Origin: JBBSIG01 sp038232215
Lineage (GTDB): Bacteria; Actinomycetota; Thermoleophilia; Gaiellales; Gaiellaceae
Reading direction: 5' to 3'
NCBI GenBank assembly: GCA_038232215.1
Contig: JBBSIG010000037.1
Span: 1 to 15,972 of the forward strand
Length of the DNA: 15,972 nucleotides
Shown here: positions 5,883 through 12,148 of the stretch, piece by piece
How positions within the stretch are numbered: position 1 is the stretch's first letter
Layout: the number at the start of each line of letters is the position of its first letter
Translations under genes and position numbers: made by a program
The notes under the pieces: model-generated
The model's input: the letters and a program-made list of their open reading frames with translations, nothing else
Databases searched by the model: none
Told to the model about the DNA's origin: nothing

Positions 5883-6415
5883 TGAGTCGAATTGGAAGAA
5901 AGCCAATTGAGTTGCCCGCCGGGGTTACCGTGGGCATCGACCCGGGGCGCGTGATGGTCAATGGACCGCTCGGCGAGCTCGTCCAGCAGGTGCCCGCCCG
6001 GATGAGGATCGAGCAGTCCGACGGCGAGATCACGGTCGCCCGCCCCACCGACCGCGGCGAGGACCGGGCGCTGCACGGACTCACGCGCTCGCTCGTGGCC
6101 AACATGGTCGAGGGCGTCACGAAAGGCTTCGAGAAGCGGCTCGAGATCCAGGGGGTCGGCTACCGCGCCACCCTGCGAGGCACCGACCTCGAGCTGGCGG
6201 TCGGCTTCTCGCACACGGTCGTGATGAAGCCGCGCGAAGGCATCGTCTTCGAGGTTCCGGCTCCTACGCAGGTCGTCGTCAAGGGCATCGACAAGCAGCA
6301 GGTCGGCCAGACCGCGGCAGAAGTGCGCGCCGTCAGGCCTCCCGAGCCCTACAAGGGCAAGGGGATCCGCTACCAGGGCGAGGTCGTCCGCCGCAAAGTC
6401 GGCAAACGAGCATGA
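5882..6415 (+). CDS. rplF: Large ribosomal subunit protein L6
   Basis: L6 lies at the base of the L7/L12 stalk near the sarcin-ricin loop and GTPase centre. The 177-residue product has the normal length and two-domain layout: MSRIGRKPIELPAGVTVGID with MVNGPLGEL in the first half, and a second half with GYRATLRG, LAVGFSHTVVM and the C-terminal RPPEPYKGKGIRYQGEVVRRKVGKRA. The ATG follows a 51-nt gap; its A and the putative ribosome-binding site are inside the hairpin at 5848-5882. The final Ala codon and TGA stop (6413-6415) are inside the 5' arm of another hairpin (6410-6437), so structures bracket this gene at both ends. Confidence 0.98.
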   Translation: MSRIGRKPIELPAGVTVGIDPGRVMVNGPLGELVQQVPARMRIEQSDGEITVARPTDRGEDRALHGLTRSLVANMVEGVTKGFEKRLEIQGVGYRATLRGTDLELAVGFSHTVVMKPREGIVFEVPAPTQVVVKGIDKQQVGQTAAEVRAVRPPEPYKGKGIRYQGEVVRRKVGKRA

Positions 6416-6437
6416 AAATGCTGGCGCATTTTCATGC
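6410..6437 (+). promoter_or_regulatory. Perfect stop-codon hairpin, rplF-rplR junction (module part A, copy 3)
   Basis: GCATGAAAATGC (6410-6421) pairs perfectly with GCATTTTCATGC (6426-6437), with loop TGGC; A6409-T6438 can extend it. The rplF stop (6413-6415) is in the 5' arm. The GAAAATGC/GCATTTTC core is shared with 601-628. No U-run follows. Confidence 0.75.
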
Positions 6438-6448
6438 TGTTGAGTTTG

Positions 6449-6468
6449 TCCCTTCGCTTCGCTCGGGA
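6449..6468 (+). repeat. Short hairpin repeat with TTCGCTTCGCTC loop (module part B, copy 3), overlapping rplR ribosome-binding site
   Basis: TCCC (6449-6452) pairs with GGGA (6465-6468) around the loop TTCGCTTCGCTC. The 20 bases are identical to 5409-5428. The 3' arm is the start of GGGAGGAG (6465-6472), the Shine-Dalgarno sequence for the rplR TTG start at 6483. Confidence 0.7.
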
Positions 6469-6482
6469 GGAGTTGAAACCGC

Positions 6483-6839
6483 TTGAGCACACTCACGAAG
6501 AGCCAGGCACGAGACCGCCGCCACCGGCGGGTTCGCGGAAAGGTCTCCGGGACCGCCGAGCGGCCGCGCCTCGCCGTCTTCCGCTCCAACAAGGGGATCT
6601 CGGCGCAGCTCGTCGACGACGGCGTCGGGAAGACGCTGGCCTCCGCGAGCTGGCTCAACCTGAAGTCCTCGTTCAAGGGCACGAAGACCGAGCAGGCGGC
6701 CGCGGTCGGCAAGCTGCTCGCAACGAACGCGAAGAAGGCCGGGATCGAGGCGGTCGTGTTCGACCGCGGCGGGTACCTGTACCACGGACGGGTCAAGGCT
6801 CTCGCCGACGGTGCCCGCGAAGGAGGGCTGAGGTTTTGA
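6483..6839 (+). CDS. rplR: Large ribosomal subunit protein L18
   Basis: L18 binds 5S rRNA with L5 and brings it into the 50S subunit. The 118-residue product matches the family's length and pattern: RDRRHRRVRGKVSGTAERPRLAVFRSNKGISAQLVDD, then TLASASW, and C-terminal VVFDRGGYLYHGRVKALADGAREGGLRF. The start is TTG at 6483, since no ATG or GTG is placed suitably in frame; GGAGG lies at 6466-6470. The 67-nt gap from rplF carries the two-hairpin module, and the Shine-Dalgarno sequence overlaps the second hairpin. The TGA overlaps the TTG of rpsE by four bases (TTGA). Confidence 0.96.
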   Translation: MSTLTKSQARDRRHRRVRGKVSGTAERPRLAVFRSNKGISAQLVDDGVGKTLASASWLNLKSSFKGTKTEQAAAVGKLLATNAKKAGIEAVVFDRGGYLYHGRVKALADGAREGGLRF

Positions 6840-7432
6840 TCGACGTGCAGGAGACGAGGGAGCTCAAGGAGCGAGTGGTCGAGATCAACCGCGTGGCCAA
6901 GGTGGTCAAGGGCGGTCGCCGTTTCTCGTTCACGGCGCTCGTGGTGATCGGCGACGAGGTCGACCGGGTCGGCGTCGGCTACGGCAAGGCGCGCGAGGTG
7001 CCGCTCGCGATCACGAAGGCCGTCGACGACGCCAAGAAGAATCTGTTCACGGTGCCGAAGCACGGCACGACGATCACGCACCAGATCCTCGGTCGCTTCG
7101 GCGCCGCGCGTGTCCTGCTCCGTCCGGCGAGCGAGGGCACCGGCGTCATCGCGGGCGGCGGCGTGCGCGCCGTTCTGGAGCTCGCGGGAATTCGCGACAT
7201 CCTCGCCAAGAGTCTCGGAACGACGAACCCGATCAACATGGCGAAGGCGACCGTGAACGGGCTCAAGAACCTGCGCCGGCCGGAGGACGTGGCCCGGAGT
7301 CGAGGGCTCTCCGTCCAGCAGGTGCTTCCGTATGTCGCGCGGACGAACCCGGAGGCCGCCGAGCAGGCAGCCGCCGAGCCGGTCGCGGAGGGAGGGGACG
7401 ATGGCCAAGCTGAAGATCACCCAGGTTCGTAG
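6836..7432 (+). CDS. rpsE: Small ribosomal subunit protein S5
   Basis: S5 helps form the mRNA entry tunnel and affects decoding accuracy. The 198-residue product has the S5 double-stranded-RNA-binding N-domain (ERVVEINRVAKVVKGGRRFSFTALVVIGD, then VGVGYGKAREVPLAITKAVDDAKKN) and the C-domain (ARVLLRPASEGTGVIAGGGVRAVLELAGIRDILAKSLGTTNPINMAKAT). The start is TTG in a TTGA overlap with rplR; AGGAGG at 6821-6826 lies nine bases upstream, and GTG 6845 is a weaker alternative. The last ~25 residues are Ala/Glu-rich, and the final ten or so are encoded in DNA shared with the start of rpmD, a 32-nt out-of-frame overlap. Confidence 0.97.
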   Translation: MIDVQETRELKERVVEINRVAKVVKGGRRFSFTALVVIGDEVDRVGVGYGKAREVPLAITKAVDDAKKNLFTVPKHGTTITHQILGRFGAARVLLRPASEGTGVIAGGGVRAVLELAGIRDILAKSLGTTNPINMAKATVNGLKNLRRPEDVARSRGLSVQQVLPYVARTNPEAAEQAAAEPVAEGGDDGQAEDHPGS

Positions 7433-7586
7433 CCAGATCGGCCAGAGCCCGCGGCACCGCGGCACGCTTCGCGCTCTCGGCCTCGGCAGGATCGGCCGGA
7501 CGGTGGAGCACCCGGAGAGCCCACAGCTCGCCGGTATGCTGCGCAAGGTCCGTCACCTGGTCGAGGTGGAGGCTCCCAAGCCGTGA
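7401..7586 (+). CDS. rpmD: Large ribosomal subunit protein L30
   Basis: L30 is a small 23S rRNA-binding protein near helices 38 and 41. The 61-residue product has the standard length and motif pattern: KLKITQVRSQIGQSPRHRGTLRALGL, then GRTVEHPESPQLAGMLRKVRHLVEVE. The start is ATG 7401, with GGAGGGG directly upstream. An in-frame GTG lies farther up within rpsE but would add residues foreign to the family. The first 32 nt overlap the end of rpsE in another frame, so initiation is probably coupled to rpsE translation. The TGA overlaps the GTG of rplO. Confidence 0.97.
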   Translation: MAKLKITQVRSQIGQSPRHRGTLRALGLGRIGRTVEHPESPQLAGMLRKVRHLVEVEAPKP

Positions 7587-8119
7587 GCGACGATCTGAAT
7601 CTCTCGAACCTCCGGCCCGCGAGCGCGCGCAAGGAATGCAAGCGCATCGGCCGTGGGCTCGGCTCCGGCAAGGGGCGCTACTCCGGGCGAGGGATCAAGG
7701 GTCAGAAGTCGCGCGCGGGCTCCAAGAAGATGCGGCCGGGGTTCGAGGGCGGTCAGATGCCGCTCGCCATGCGTGTGGGCAAGCAGCGGGGCGCGACGTC
7801 GAAGGACGCCATGCCGATCGGTCCTCACCGGACGCAGACGGTGCCCGTCAACGTGCGGGACCTCGAGCGCTTCGAGGCGGGAGCCGAGGTGGCGCCCGAC
7901 AGCCTCGTCGCCGCGGGTCTGATCAAGAACACGCGGATCGACGTGAAGATCCTCGGCGGGGGCGACCTGACGAGGGCGCTCGCAGTCACCGCACACGGGG
8001 TCTCCGCGAGCGCGCGCGAGAAGATCGAGGCGGCCGGCGGCTCGGTCACCCTCCTGCGGGGCGAGCCGGTGGCGAAGAAGCGTCGGGCCAAGCGCCCGGT
8101 GCCGGCGGCCGGAGACTAG
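7583..8119 (+). CDS. rplO: Large ribosomal subunit protein L15
   Basis: L15 is a late-assembling 50S protein whose long N-terminal arm penetrates 23S rRNA. The 178-residue product has the conserved arm with KRIGRGLGSGKGRYSGRGIKGQKSRAG near 20-47, FEGGQMPLAMRV near 54-65, and the globular domain (LVAAGLIKNTRIDVKILGGGDLTRALAVTAHGVSASAREKIEAAGGSV). The C-terminus has ~20 extra Lys/Arg/Pro/Ala residues relative to the ~145-residue E. coli protein. The start is GTG in a GTGA overlap with rpmD. The stop is four bases before secY, the usual spc-operon arrangement. Confidence 0.98.
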   Translation: MSDDLNLSNLRPASARKECKRIGRGLGSGKGRYSGRGIKGQKSRAGSKKMRPGFEGGQMPLAMRVGKQRGATSKDAMPIGPHRTQTVPVNVRDLERFEAGAEVAPDSLVAAGLIKNTRIDVKILGGGDLTRALAVTAHGVSASAREKIEAAGGSVTLLRGEPVAKKRRAKRPVPAAGD

Positions 8120-8123
8120 CTCC

Positions 8124-9377
8124 GTGTTCTCCTGGCTGACCAACGCCTGGCGCGTGCCCGAGCTGCGCCGGCGGGTGCTCTTCACGGGCGTGATCCTCGC
8201 GCTCTACCGACTCGGCTCGTGGATGCCGGCCCCCGGGATCGACGCCGAGCAGATCCAGAACTACTTCAAGCAGCAGGGCGGCACCGTGCTGGGCCTGCTC
8301 AACCTGTTCTCGGGCGCGGCCCTCTCGCGCTTCTCCATCTTCGCGCTCGGGATCATGCCGTACGTGACCGCGTCGATCATCCTCCAGCTGATGACGGTCG
8401 TCGTCCCGCGGCTCGAGCAGCTGCAGAAGGAAGGCGAGTCGGGCTACGCGAAGATCAACCAGTACACCCGCTACCTGACGGTCGCCCTGGCTGTCGCGCA
8501 GTCGACCGGATACGCGTTCCTCTTCAAGCGGCAGGGCGCGCTCCAGGCGGATACCGGCCGGCTCGTCCTGATCGTGCTGACGCTGACGGCGGGCACGACC
8601 CTCCTGATGTGGATGGGGGAGCTGATCACGAAGCGGGGCGTCGGGAACGGGATCTCGCTCCTCATCTTCGCGTCCATCCTCGCGACGGCGCCTTCCGGCG
8701 TGAGCGCGTGGGTCAACGGCGGGCCGATGGAGAAGCTGTTCTTCCCGCTGATCGCGATCGGGATCATCGTCGCCGTTGTCTTCATCCAGGAGGGGCAGCG
8801 CCGGATCCCGATCCAGTACGCGAAGCGCATGGTGGGCCGCCGCATGACCTCGGGAGGCTCGACCTACATGCCGTTGCGCGTGAACATGGCGGGCGTCATC
8901 CCCGTCATCTTCGCGGCCGCGCTGCTCGCCTTTCCGCCGACGATCGCGCAGTTCTTCCCGCAGACGCAGGGCCTCATCAACCGTCACTTCCAGACGGGCA
9001 ACCTCTCCTACATCCTCATCGAGGGCGCCCTGATCGTCATCTTCACGTACTTCTACACCGCTGTTCAGTTCAACCCCGTCGACCAGGCCGACAACCTGCG
9101 CAAGTACGGCGGCTACGTACCCGGTATTCGCCCGGGGCCGCCGACCGCGCAGTACTTCGACCGCGTGCTGACCCGCCTGACGCTGCCGGGCTCGCTCTAC
9201 CTCGCTCTCGTCGCCGTCCTACCGAGCATCTTCATCCGCTACTTCGGCTTCTCGCAGTCCACCTCCCGCGCCCTCGGCGGCACGTCGGTCCTGATCGTGG
9301 TCGGCGTGGCGCTCGACACCATGCGCCAGATGGAGTCGCAGATGATGATGCGCTCCTACGAGGGCTTCCTCAAGTAG
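8124..9377 (+). CDS. secY: Protein translocase subunit SecY
   Basis: SecY is the channel of the Sec translocon in the cytoplasmic membrane and acts with SecE, SecG and SecA or the ribosome. The 417-residue product (typical 420-440) shows the ten-helix pattern: first helix near 17-34, IFALGIMPYVTASIILQLM near 72-90, LVLIVLTLTAGTTLLMWMGELIT near 147-169, RGVGNGISLLIF near 171-182, LRVNMAGVIPVIFAAALLAFPPTIAQF near 251-277, and the C-terminal pair near 353-400. The cytoplasmic loop RRIPIQYAKRMVGRR (226-240) and the segment NLRKYGGYVPGIRPG (324-338) are family signatures. The start is GTG four bases after rplO, within the same transcription unit. Confidence 0.98.
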   Translation: MFSWLTNAWRVPELRRRVLFTGVILALYRLGSWMPAPGIDAEQIQNYFKQQGGTVLGLLNLFSGAALSRFSIFALGIMPYVTASIILQLMTVVVPRLEQLQKEGESGYAKINQYTRYLTVALAVAQSTGYAFLFKRQGALQADTGRLVLIVLTLTAGTTLLMWMGELITKRGVGNGISLLIFASILATAPSGVSAWVNGGPMEKLFFPLIAIGIIVAVVFIQEGQRRIPIQYAKRMVGRRMTSGGSTYMPLRVNMAGVIPVIFAAALLAFPPTIAQFFPQTQGLINRHFQTGNLSYILIEGALIVIFTYFYTAVQFNPVDQADNLRKYGGYVPGIRPGPPTAQYFDRVLTRLTLPGSLYLALVAVLPSIFIRYFGFSQSTSRALGGTSVLIVVGVALDTMRQMESQMMMRSYEGFLK

Positions 9378-9399
9378 TGGTCACGACTCCGTCGGCCGC

Positions 9400-10044
9400 G
9401 TGCGAGGCAGGCTCGACGACCCGTCCGGGCGGGCGCGTCACATAGCCGTCAACGTCCTTCTCCTCGGCCCCCAGGGGGCGGGCAAGGGGACGCAGGCGAA
9501 GCGGATCTCCGCGGCCTACGGCATCCCTCACGTCGCCACGGGCGACATCCTGCGCGGGGCGATCGACGCCGGCACCGAGCTCGGCCTGCGCGTCCAGCCG
9601 ATCCTCGAGGCGGGCGACCTCGTCCCCGACGAGCTCATGGTCGGCCTGATCCGCGAGCGCCTGTCGGCCGAGGACACCGACTCCGGCTTCGTCCTCGACG
9701 GCTTTCCGCGCACCGCCGCCCAGGCGGAGGCGCTCGACGCCATGTTCGGCGACATCGGGCGTGCGTTCACGGTCATCTTCGCGCTTCAGCTCGCCGACGA
9801 GACGGCGGTGGAGCGCCTGCTGCGGCGGGCACGAGAGGAAGGCCGGCTCGACGACACGCCGGACGCGATCGCGACCCGGCTCGCCCTCTACCACCAGGAG
9901 ACCGAGCCGCTCGTCGAGCACTACCGGATCCGCGGCAACGTGGTCACGATTCACGCCGACCGCTCCGTGGGCGAGGTCTTCGGAGAGATCCAGCAGGCCC
10001 TCGAGCAGGCCGCCAACGCCGTCCAGAGCGGGAGCCGCCTGTGA
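9400..10044 (+). CDS. adk: Adenylate kinase, short-LID form
   Basis: Adenylate kinase interconverts ATP + AMP and 2 ADP in the cytoplasm. The P-loop GPQGAGKGT is at residues 23-31. The AMP-binding part follows (HVATGDILRGAI near 44-55, DGFPRTAAQAEAL near 100-112), and RLDDTPDAIATRLALYHQETEPL near 149-171 marks the short lid-loop type common in actinobacteria, without the zinc-bearing lid. GTG 9400 is the only standard start codon found in frame before the P-loop, giving 214 residues with about 17 unmatched N-terminal residues and no clear Shine-Dalgarno sequence. Most homologues begin at the position of VNVLLLGPQGAGKGT, but that codon here is GTC. The function is secure; the start is uncertain. 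It follows secY by 22 nt. Confidence 0.93.
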   Translation: MRGRLDDPSGRARHIAVNVLLLGPQGAGKGTQAKRISAAYGIPHVATGDILRGAIDAGTELGLRVQPILEAGDLVPDELMVGLIRERLSAEDTDSGFVLDGFPRTAAQAEALDAMFGDIGRAFTVIFALQLADETAVERLLRRAREEGRLDDTPDAIATRLALYHQETEPLVEHYRIRGNVVTIHADRSVGEVFGEIQQALEQAANAVQSGSRL

Positions 10045-10093
10045 CGAGCGTGGCCTCCCTGCCGGCCTCGCGCCCGACCGCGGCGGACGTCTC

Positions 10094-10870
10094 GTGATCA
10101 TCCGGAAGTCCGCGGCGGAGCTGGAGCAGATGGCGCGCGCCGGCGAGGTCGTCGTCGAGACGCTCGCGCTGATCGGCGACCACGTCCGGCCCGGCGCCAC
10201 GACGGCCGAGCTCGATCGCCTCGCAGCGGAGCACATCCGGTCGCGGGGCGGGACACCCACCTTCAAGGGCTATCGCGGGTACCCGGCGTCGATCTGCGCG
10301 TCTCCGAACAGCATGGTGGTGCACGGGATCCCGGGCCCGTACGCGCTCGAGGAGGGCGACGTGCTCTCGGTCGACGTAGGCGTCACGCTCGAGGGCTTCG
10401 TCGCCGACTCGGCGTACACGTTCGCCGTGGGCGAGGTGTCGGCCGGGGCCGAGCGCCTGCTCGAGACCTGCCAGGCCGCCCTCGCCGCCGGCATCGAGGA
10501 GTGTCGCGTCGGGAATCGCCTCTCGGACATCTCGCACGCGGTGCAGCGCGTGACCGAGGAGGCGGGCTTCTCCGTCGTGCGCAGCCTCGTCGGCCACGGA
10601 GTCGGGCGCTCGATGCACGAGGACCCCCAGATCCCGAACTTCGGCGAGCCGGGCCGGGGCCCCGCGCTGGCGCCTGGCATGGTCTTCGCGATCGAGCCGA
10701 TGATCAACGCGGGCGGAGCCGACATCCGCGTCCACGACGACGGCTGGTCGATCTCGACGAGGGACGGGTCGCTCTCGGCGCACTTCGAGCACACCGTCGC
10801 GGTCACCGACGAGGGGCCCCGGATCCTGACTCCGCGGGAGGGCCGGGTCGGAGCCGGTTTGCTACGATGA
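10094..10870 (+). CDS. map: Type I methionine aminopeptidase
   Basis: MetAP removes the initiator methionine from nascent proteins at the ribosome. The 258-residue product has the type I length. The five metal ligands can be placed: D94 (LSVDVG), D105 (FVADSAYTF), H168 (SLVGHGVGRSMHEDP), E201 (FAIEPM) and E232 (FEHTVAVT). The substrate-site stretch NSMVVHGIP is at 72-80. The start is GTG 10094, giving VIIRKSAAELEQMARAG, the normal N-terminus; the frame stays open farther upstream inside adk, but that part is not family sequence. The ribosome-binding site is weak (GGCGGA). It lies 49 nt after adk, and a possible promoter for infA overlaps its last codons. Confidence 0.97.
   Translation: MIIRKSAAELEQMARAGEVVVETLALIGDHVRPGATTAELDRLAAEHIRSRGGTPTFKGYRGYPASICASPNSMVVHGIPGPYALEEGDVLSVDVGVTLEGFVADSAYTFAVGEVSAGAERLLETCQAALAAGIEECRVGNRLSDISHAVQRVTEEAGFSVVRSLVGHGVGRSMHEDPQIPNFGEPGRGPALAPGMVFAIEPMINAGGADIRVHDDGWSISTRDGSLSAHFEHTVAVTDEGPRILTPREGRVGAGLLR
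10860..10868 (+). promoter_or_regulatory. Possible extended -10 promoter for infA-rpmJ-rpsM
   Basis: TGCTACGAT (10860-10868) has the extended -10 pattern TGnTAnnnT at the end of map. A start near 10875 would give a 5' leader of about 77 nt for infA. No convincing -35 lies 16-18 nt upstream. It falls at a natural break between map and the alpha-operon genes. Sequence match only. Confidence 0.3.
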
Positions 10871-10951
10871 CGCTCCGCTGCGCGGCTCGTCTGCGCGCGC
10901 GTGTCGATGGTCGACCCCGCGCTCGTCCGGCGCGGTCCGTACGAGAGAGGC

Positions 10952-11173
10952 ATGCCAGTCAAGGAAGAGAAGATCGAGGTCGAAGGCGAGGTCGTAGAGG
11001 CGCTTCCCAGCACGATGTTCAGGGTTCAGCTCGAGAGTGGGCACGACGTGCTCGCGAAGATCTCGGGGAAGATGCGCAAGCACTACATCCGAATCCTGCC
11101 CGGCGACAAGGTGAAGGTGGAGCTGTCGCCCTACGATCTCACGCGCGGCCGTATCACCTACAGACACCGATGA
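10952..11173 (+). CDS. infA: Translation initiation factor IF-1
   Basis: IF-1 binds the 30S A site and aids IF-2 and IF-3 during initiation. From ATG 10952 the product is 73 residues, the usual length, and is a single S1-like OB-fold: KIEVEGEVVEALPSTMFRVQLESGHDVLAKISGKMRKHYIRILPGDKVKVELSPYDLTRGRITYRHR in total, read in consecutive pieces. An in-frame GTG at 10901 (and ATG 10907) would add 17 residues not found in IF-1; the GAGAGAGG just before ATG 10952 favours the short form. The gene follows map after an 81-nt gap and overlaps rpmJ by ATGA. Confidence 0.96.
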   Translation: MPVKEEKIEVEGEVVEALPSTMFRVQLESGHDVLAKISGKMRKHYIRILPGDKVKVELSPYDLTRGRITYRHR

Positions 11174-11283
11174 AGGTTCGAGCCTCAGTCAAGCCCATGT
11201 GCGAGCGCTGCCGCGTGATCAAGCGGCACGGCCGCACCATGGTCATCTGCACCAATCCCCGGCACAAGCAAAGGCAGGGCTAG
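11170..11283 (+). CDS. rpmJ: Large ribosomal subunit protein L36, zinc form
   Basis: L36 is the smallest 50S protein and binds near the base of the stalk. The 37-residue product is MKVRASVKPMCERCRVIKRH then GRTMVICTNPRHKQRQG. The zinc ligands are C11, C14, C27 and H32 (the C+ form). It begins with the ATG of an ATGA overlap with infA and ends three bases before the GTG of rpsM. Its position between infA and rpsM is the standard one. Confidence 0.97.
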   Translation: MKVRASVKPMCERCRVIKRHGRTMVICTNPRHKQRQG

Positions 11284-11286
11284 CTC

Positions 11287-11661
11287 GTGGCACGCATCGC
11301 GGGAGTCAACCTCCCGAACCAGAAGCGACTCGAGGTCGGGCTGACGTACATCTACGGGATCGGGCAGCCGAGGGCGCGCCAGATCGCGGCCGAGCTCGGC
11401 CTCTCGAAGGACACGAAGGTGCGCGACCTGACGGACGACGAGGTCACTCGCCTCCGCAACCACATCGACGCCGGCCTGCAGGTCGAGGGCGACCTGAGGC
11501 GCGAGCGCTCGCAGGCGATCAAGCGACTCTCCGAGATCGGTGCGTACCGCGGCATGCGCCACCGCCGCGGCCTGCCCGTGAACGGCCAGCGCACGAAGAC
11601 GAACGGCCGCACCCGCAAGGGGCCGAAGAAGACCGTCGGCCGGGGCAAGAAGGCGAAGTGA
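11287..11661 (+). CDS. rpsM: Small ribosomal subunit protein S13
   Basis: S13 sits at the top of the 30S head, contacts P-site tRNA with its C-terminal tail and forms bridges with L5. The 124-residue product has the conserved N-terminus ARIAGVNLPNQKRLEVGLTYIYGIG, the helix-hairpin-helix part (RARQIAAELGLSKDTKVRDLTDDEVTRL), and the basic C-terminus with MRHRRGLPVNGQRTKTNGRTRKGPKKT. The start is GTG, three bases after rpmJ. An 82-nt gap with a GC-rich hairpin precedes rpsK, unusual beside the tight neighbours. Confidence 0.98.
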   Translation: MARIAGVNLPNQKRLEVGLTYIYGIGQPRARQIAAELGLSKDTKVRDLTDDEVTRLRNHIDAGLQVEGDLRRERSQAIKRLSEIGAYRGMRHRRGLPVNGQRTKTNGRTRKGPKKTVGRGKKAK

Positions 11662-11680
11662 CGAGCGGCGTCTCCCACCG

Positions 11681-11703
11681 CGCCCCGCGTAGGCTCCGGG
11701 GCG
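11681..11703 (+). promoter_or_regulatory. GC-rich hairpin in the rpsM-rpsK gap
   Basis: CGCCCCG (11681-11687) pairs with CGGGGCG (11697-11703) around a nine-base loop. TCCCAC (11673-11678) and GTGGG (11727-11731) could form a weak outer stem reaching toward the rpsK ribosome-binding site (GGGGAG, 11733-11738). No U-run follows. In GC-rich DNA a 7-bp stem can occur by chance, so confidence is modest. Confidence 0.35.
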
Positions 11704-11743
11704 GAGCGTCGCGCGTCGTCCACACCGTGGGCGGGGAGCGCTG

Positions 11744-12148
11744 ATGGCCCCTCCGAGAAGGCAGGCGACCCGCGGCCGCACCCGCCGCCGCGTCAGGAAG
11801 AACATCGCGATCGGACAGGCGCACATCAAGACGTCGTTCAACAACACCATCGTCGCCCTCACCGACGGGGACGGCAACGTGATCGCGTGGGAGTCCGCGG
11901 GCTCCGCGGGCTTCAAGGGCTCCCGCAAGTCGACGCCCTTCGCCGCCCAGGTCACGGCCGACTCGTGCGCCCGCAAGGGCATGGAGCACGGCCTGCAGAA
12001 GGTCGAGGTCTTCGTGAAGGGCCCCGGCTCCGGGCGGGAGACGGCGATCCGCTCGCTGCAGGCGGCCGGGCTCGAGATCCTCGGCGTGCGGGACGTCACG
12101 CCGCAGGCCCACAACGGCGTCCGCCCGCGGAAGAGGCGCCGGGTCTGA
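11744..12148 (+). CDS. rpsK: Small ribosomal subunit protein S11
   Basis: S11 is on the 30S platform near the E site and anti-Shine-Dalgarno helix. The 134-residue product has the family pattern: basic N-terminus RGRTRRRVRKNIAIGQAHIKTSFNNTIVALTDGDGNVIAWESAG, then GFKGSRKSTPFAAQ, VFVKGPGSGRETAIRSLQAAGLEILGVRDVTPQAHNGVRPRKRRRV. The ATG is set by GGGGAG at 11733-11738. The TGA overlaps the rpsD ATG by one base (TGATG). Confidence 0.98.
   Translation: MAPPRRQATRGRTRRRVRKNIAIGQAHIKTSFNNTIVALTDGDGNVIAWESAGSAGFKGSRKSTPFAAQVTADSCARKGMEHGLQKVEVFVKGPGSGRETAIRSLQAAGLEILGVRDVTPQAHNGVRPRKRRRV

Noticed and set aside
601..6437. Intergenic hairpins read as intrinsic terminators
   Set aside because: None of the stop-codon hairpins is followed by a T-run and all lie in the middle of essential operons, so full termination is implausible. 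Partial attenuation is not excluded.
5711..7546. 611-codon open frame on the minus strand opposite rpsH-rplF-rplR-rpsE-rpmD
   Set aside because: It is antisense to five clearly recognised ribosomal genes, has no family features, and long antisense frames are expected in GC-rich DNA. Part of it translates the hairpin repeats.
10901..10951. N-terminal extension of IF-1 from GTG 10901 or ATG 10907
   Set aside because: IF-1 is almost invariably 72-73 residues, and the extension has no family match. ATG 10952 has a purine-rich site just upstream.
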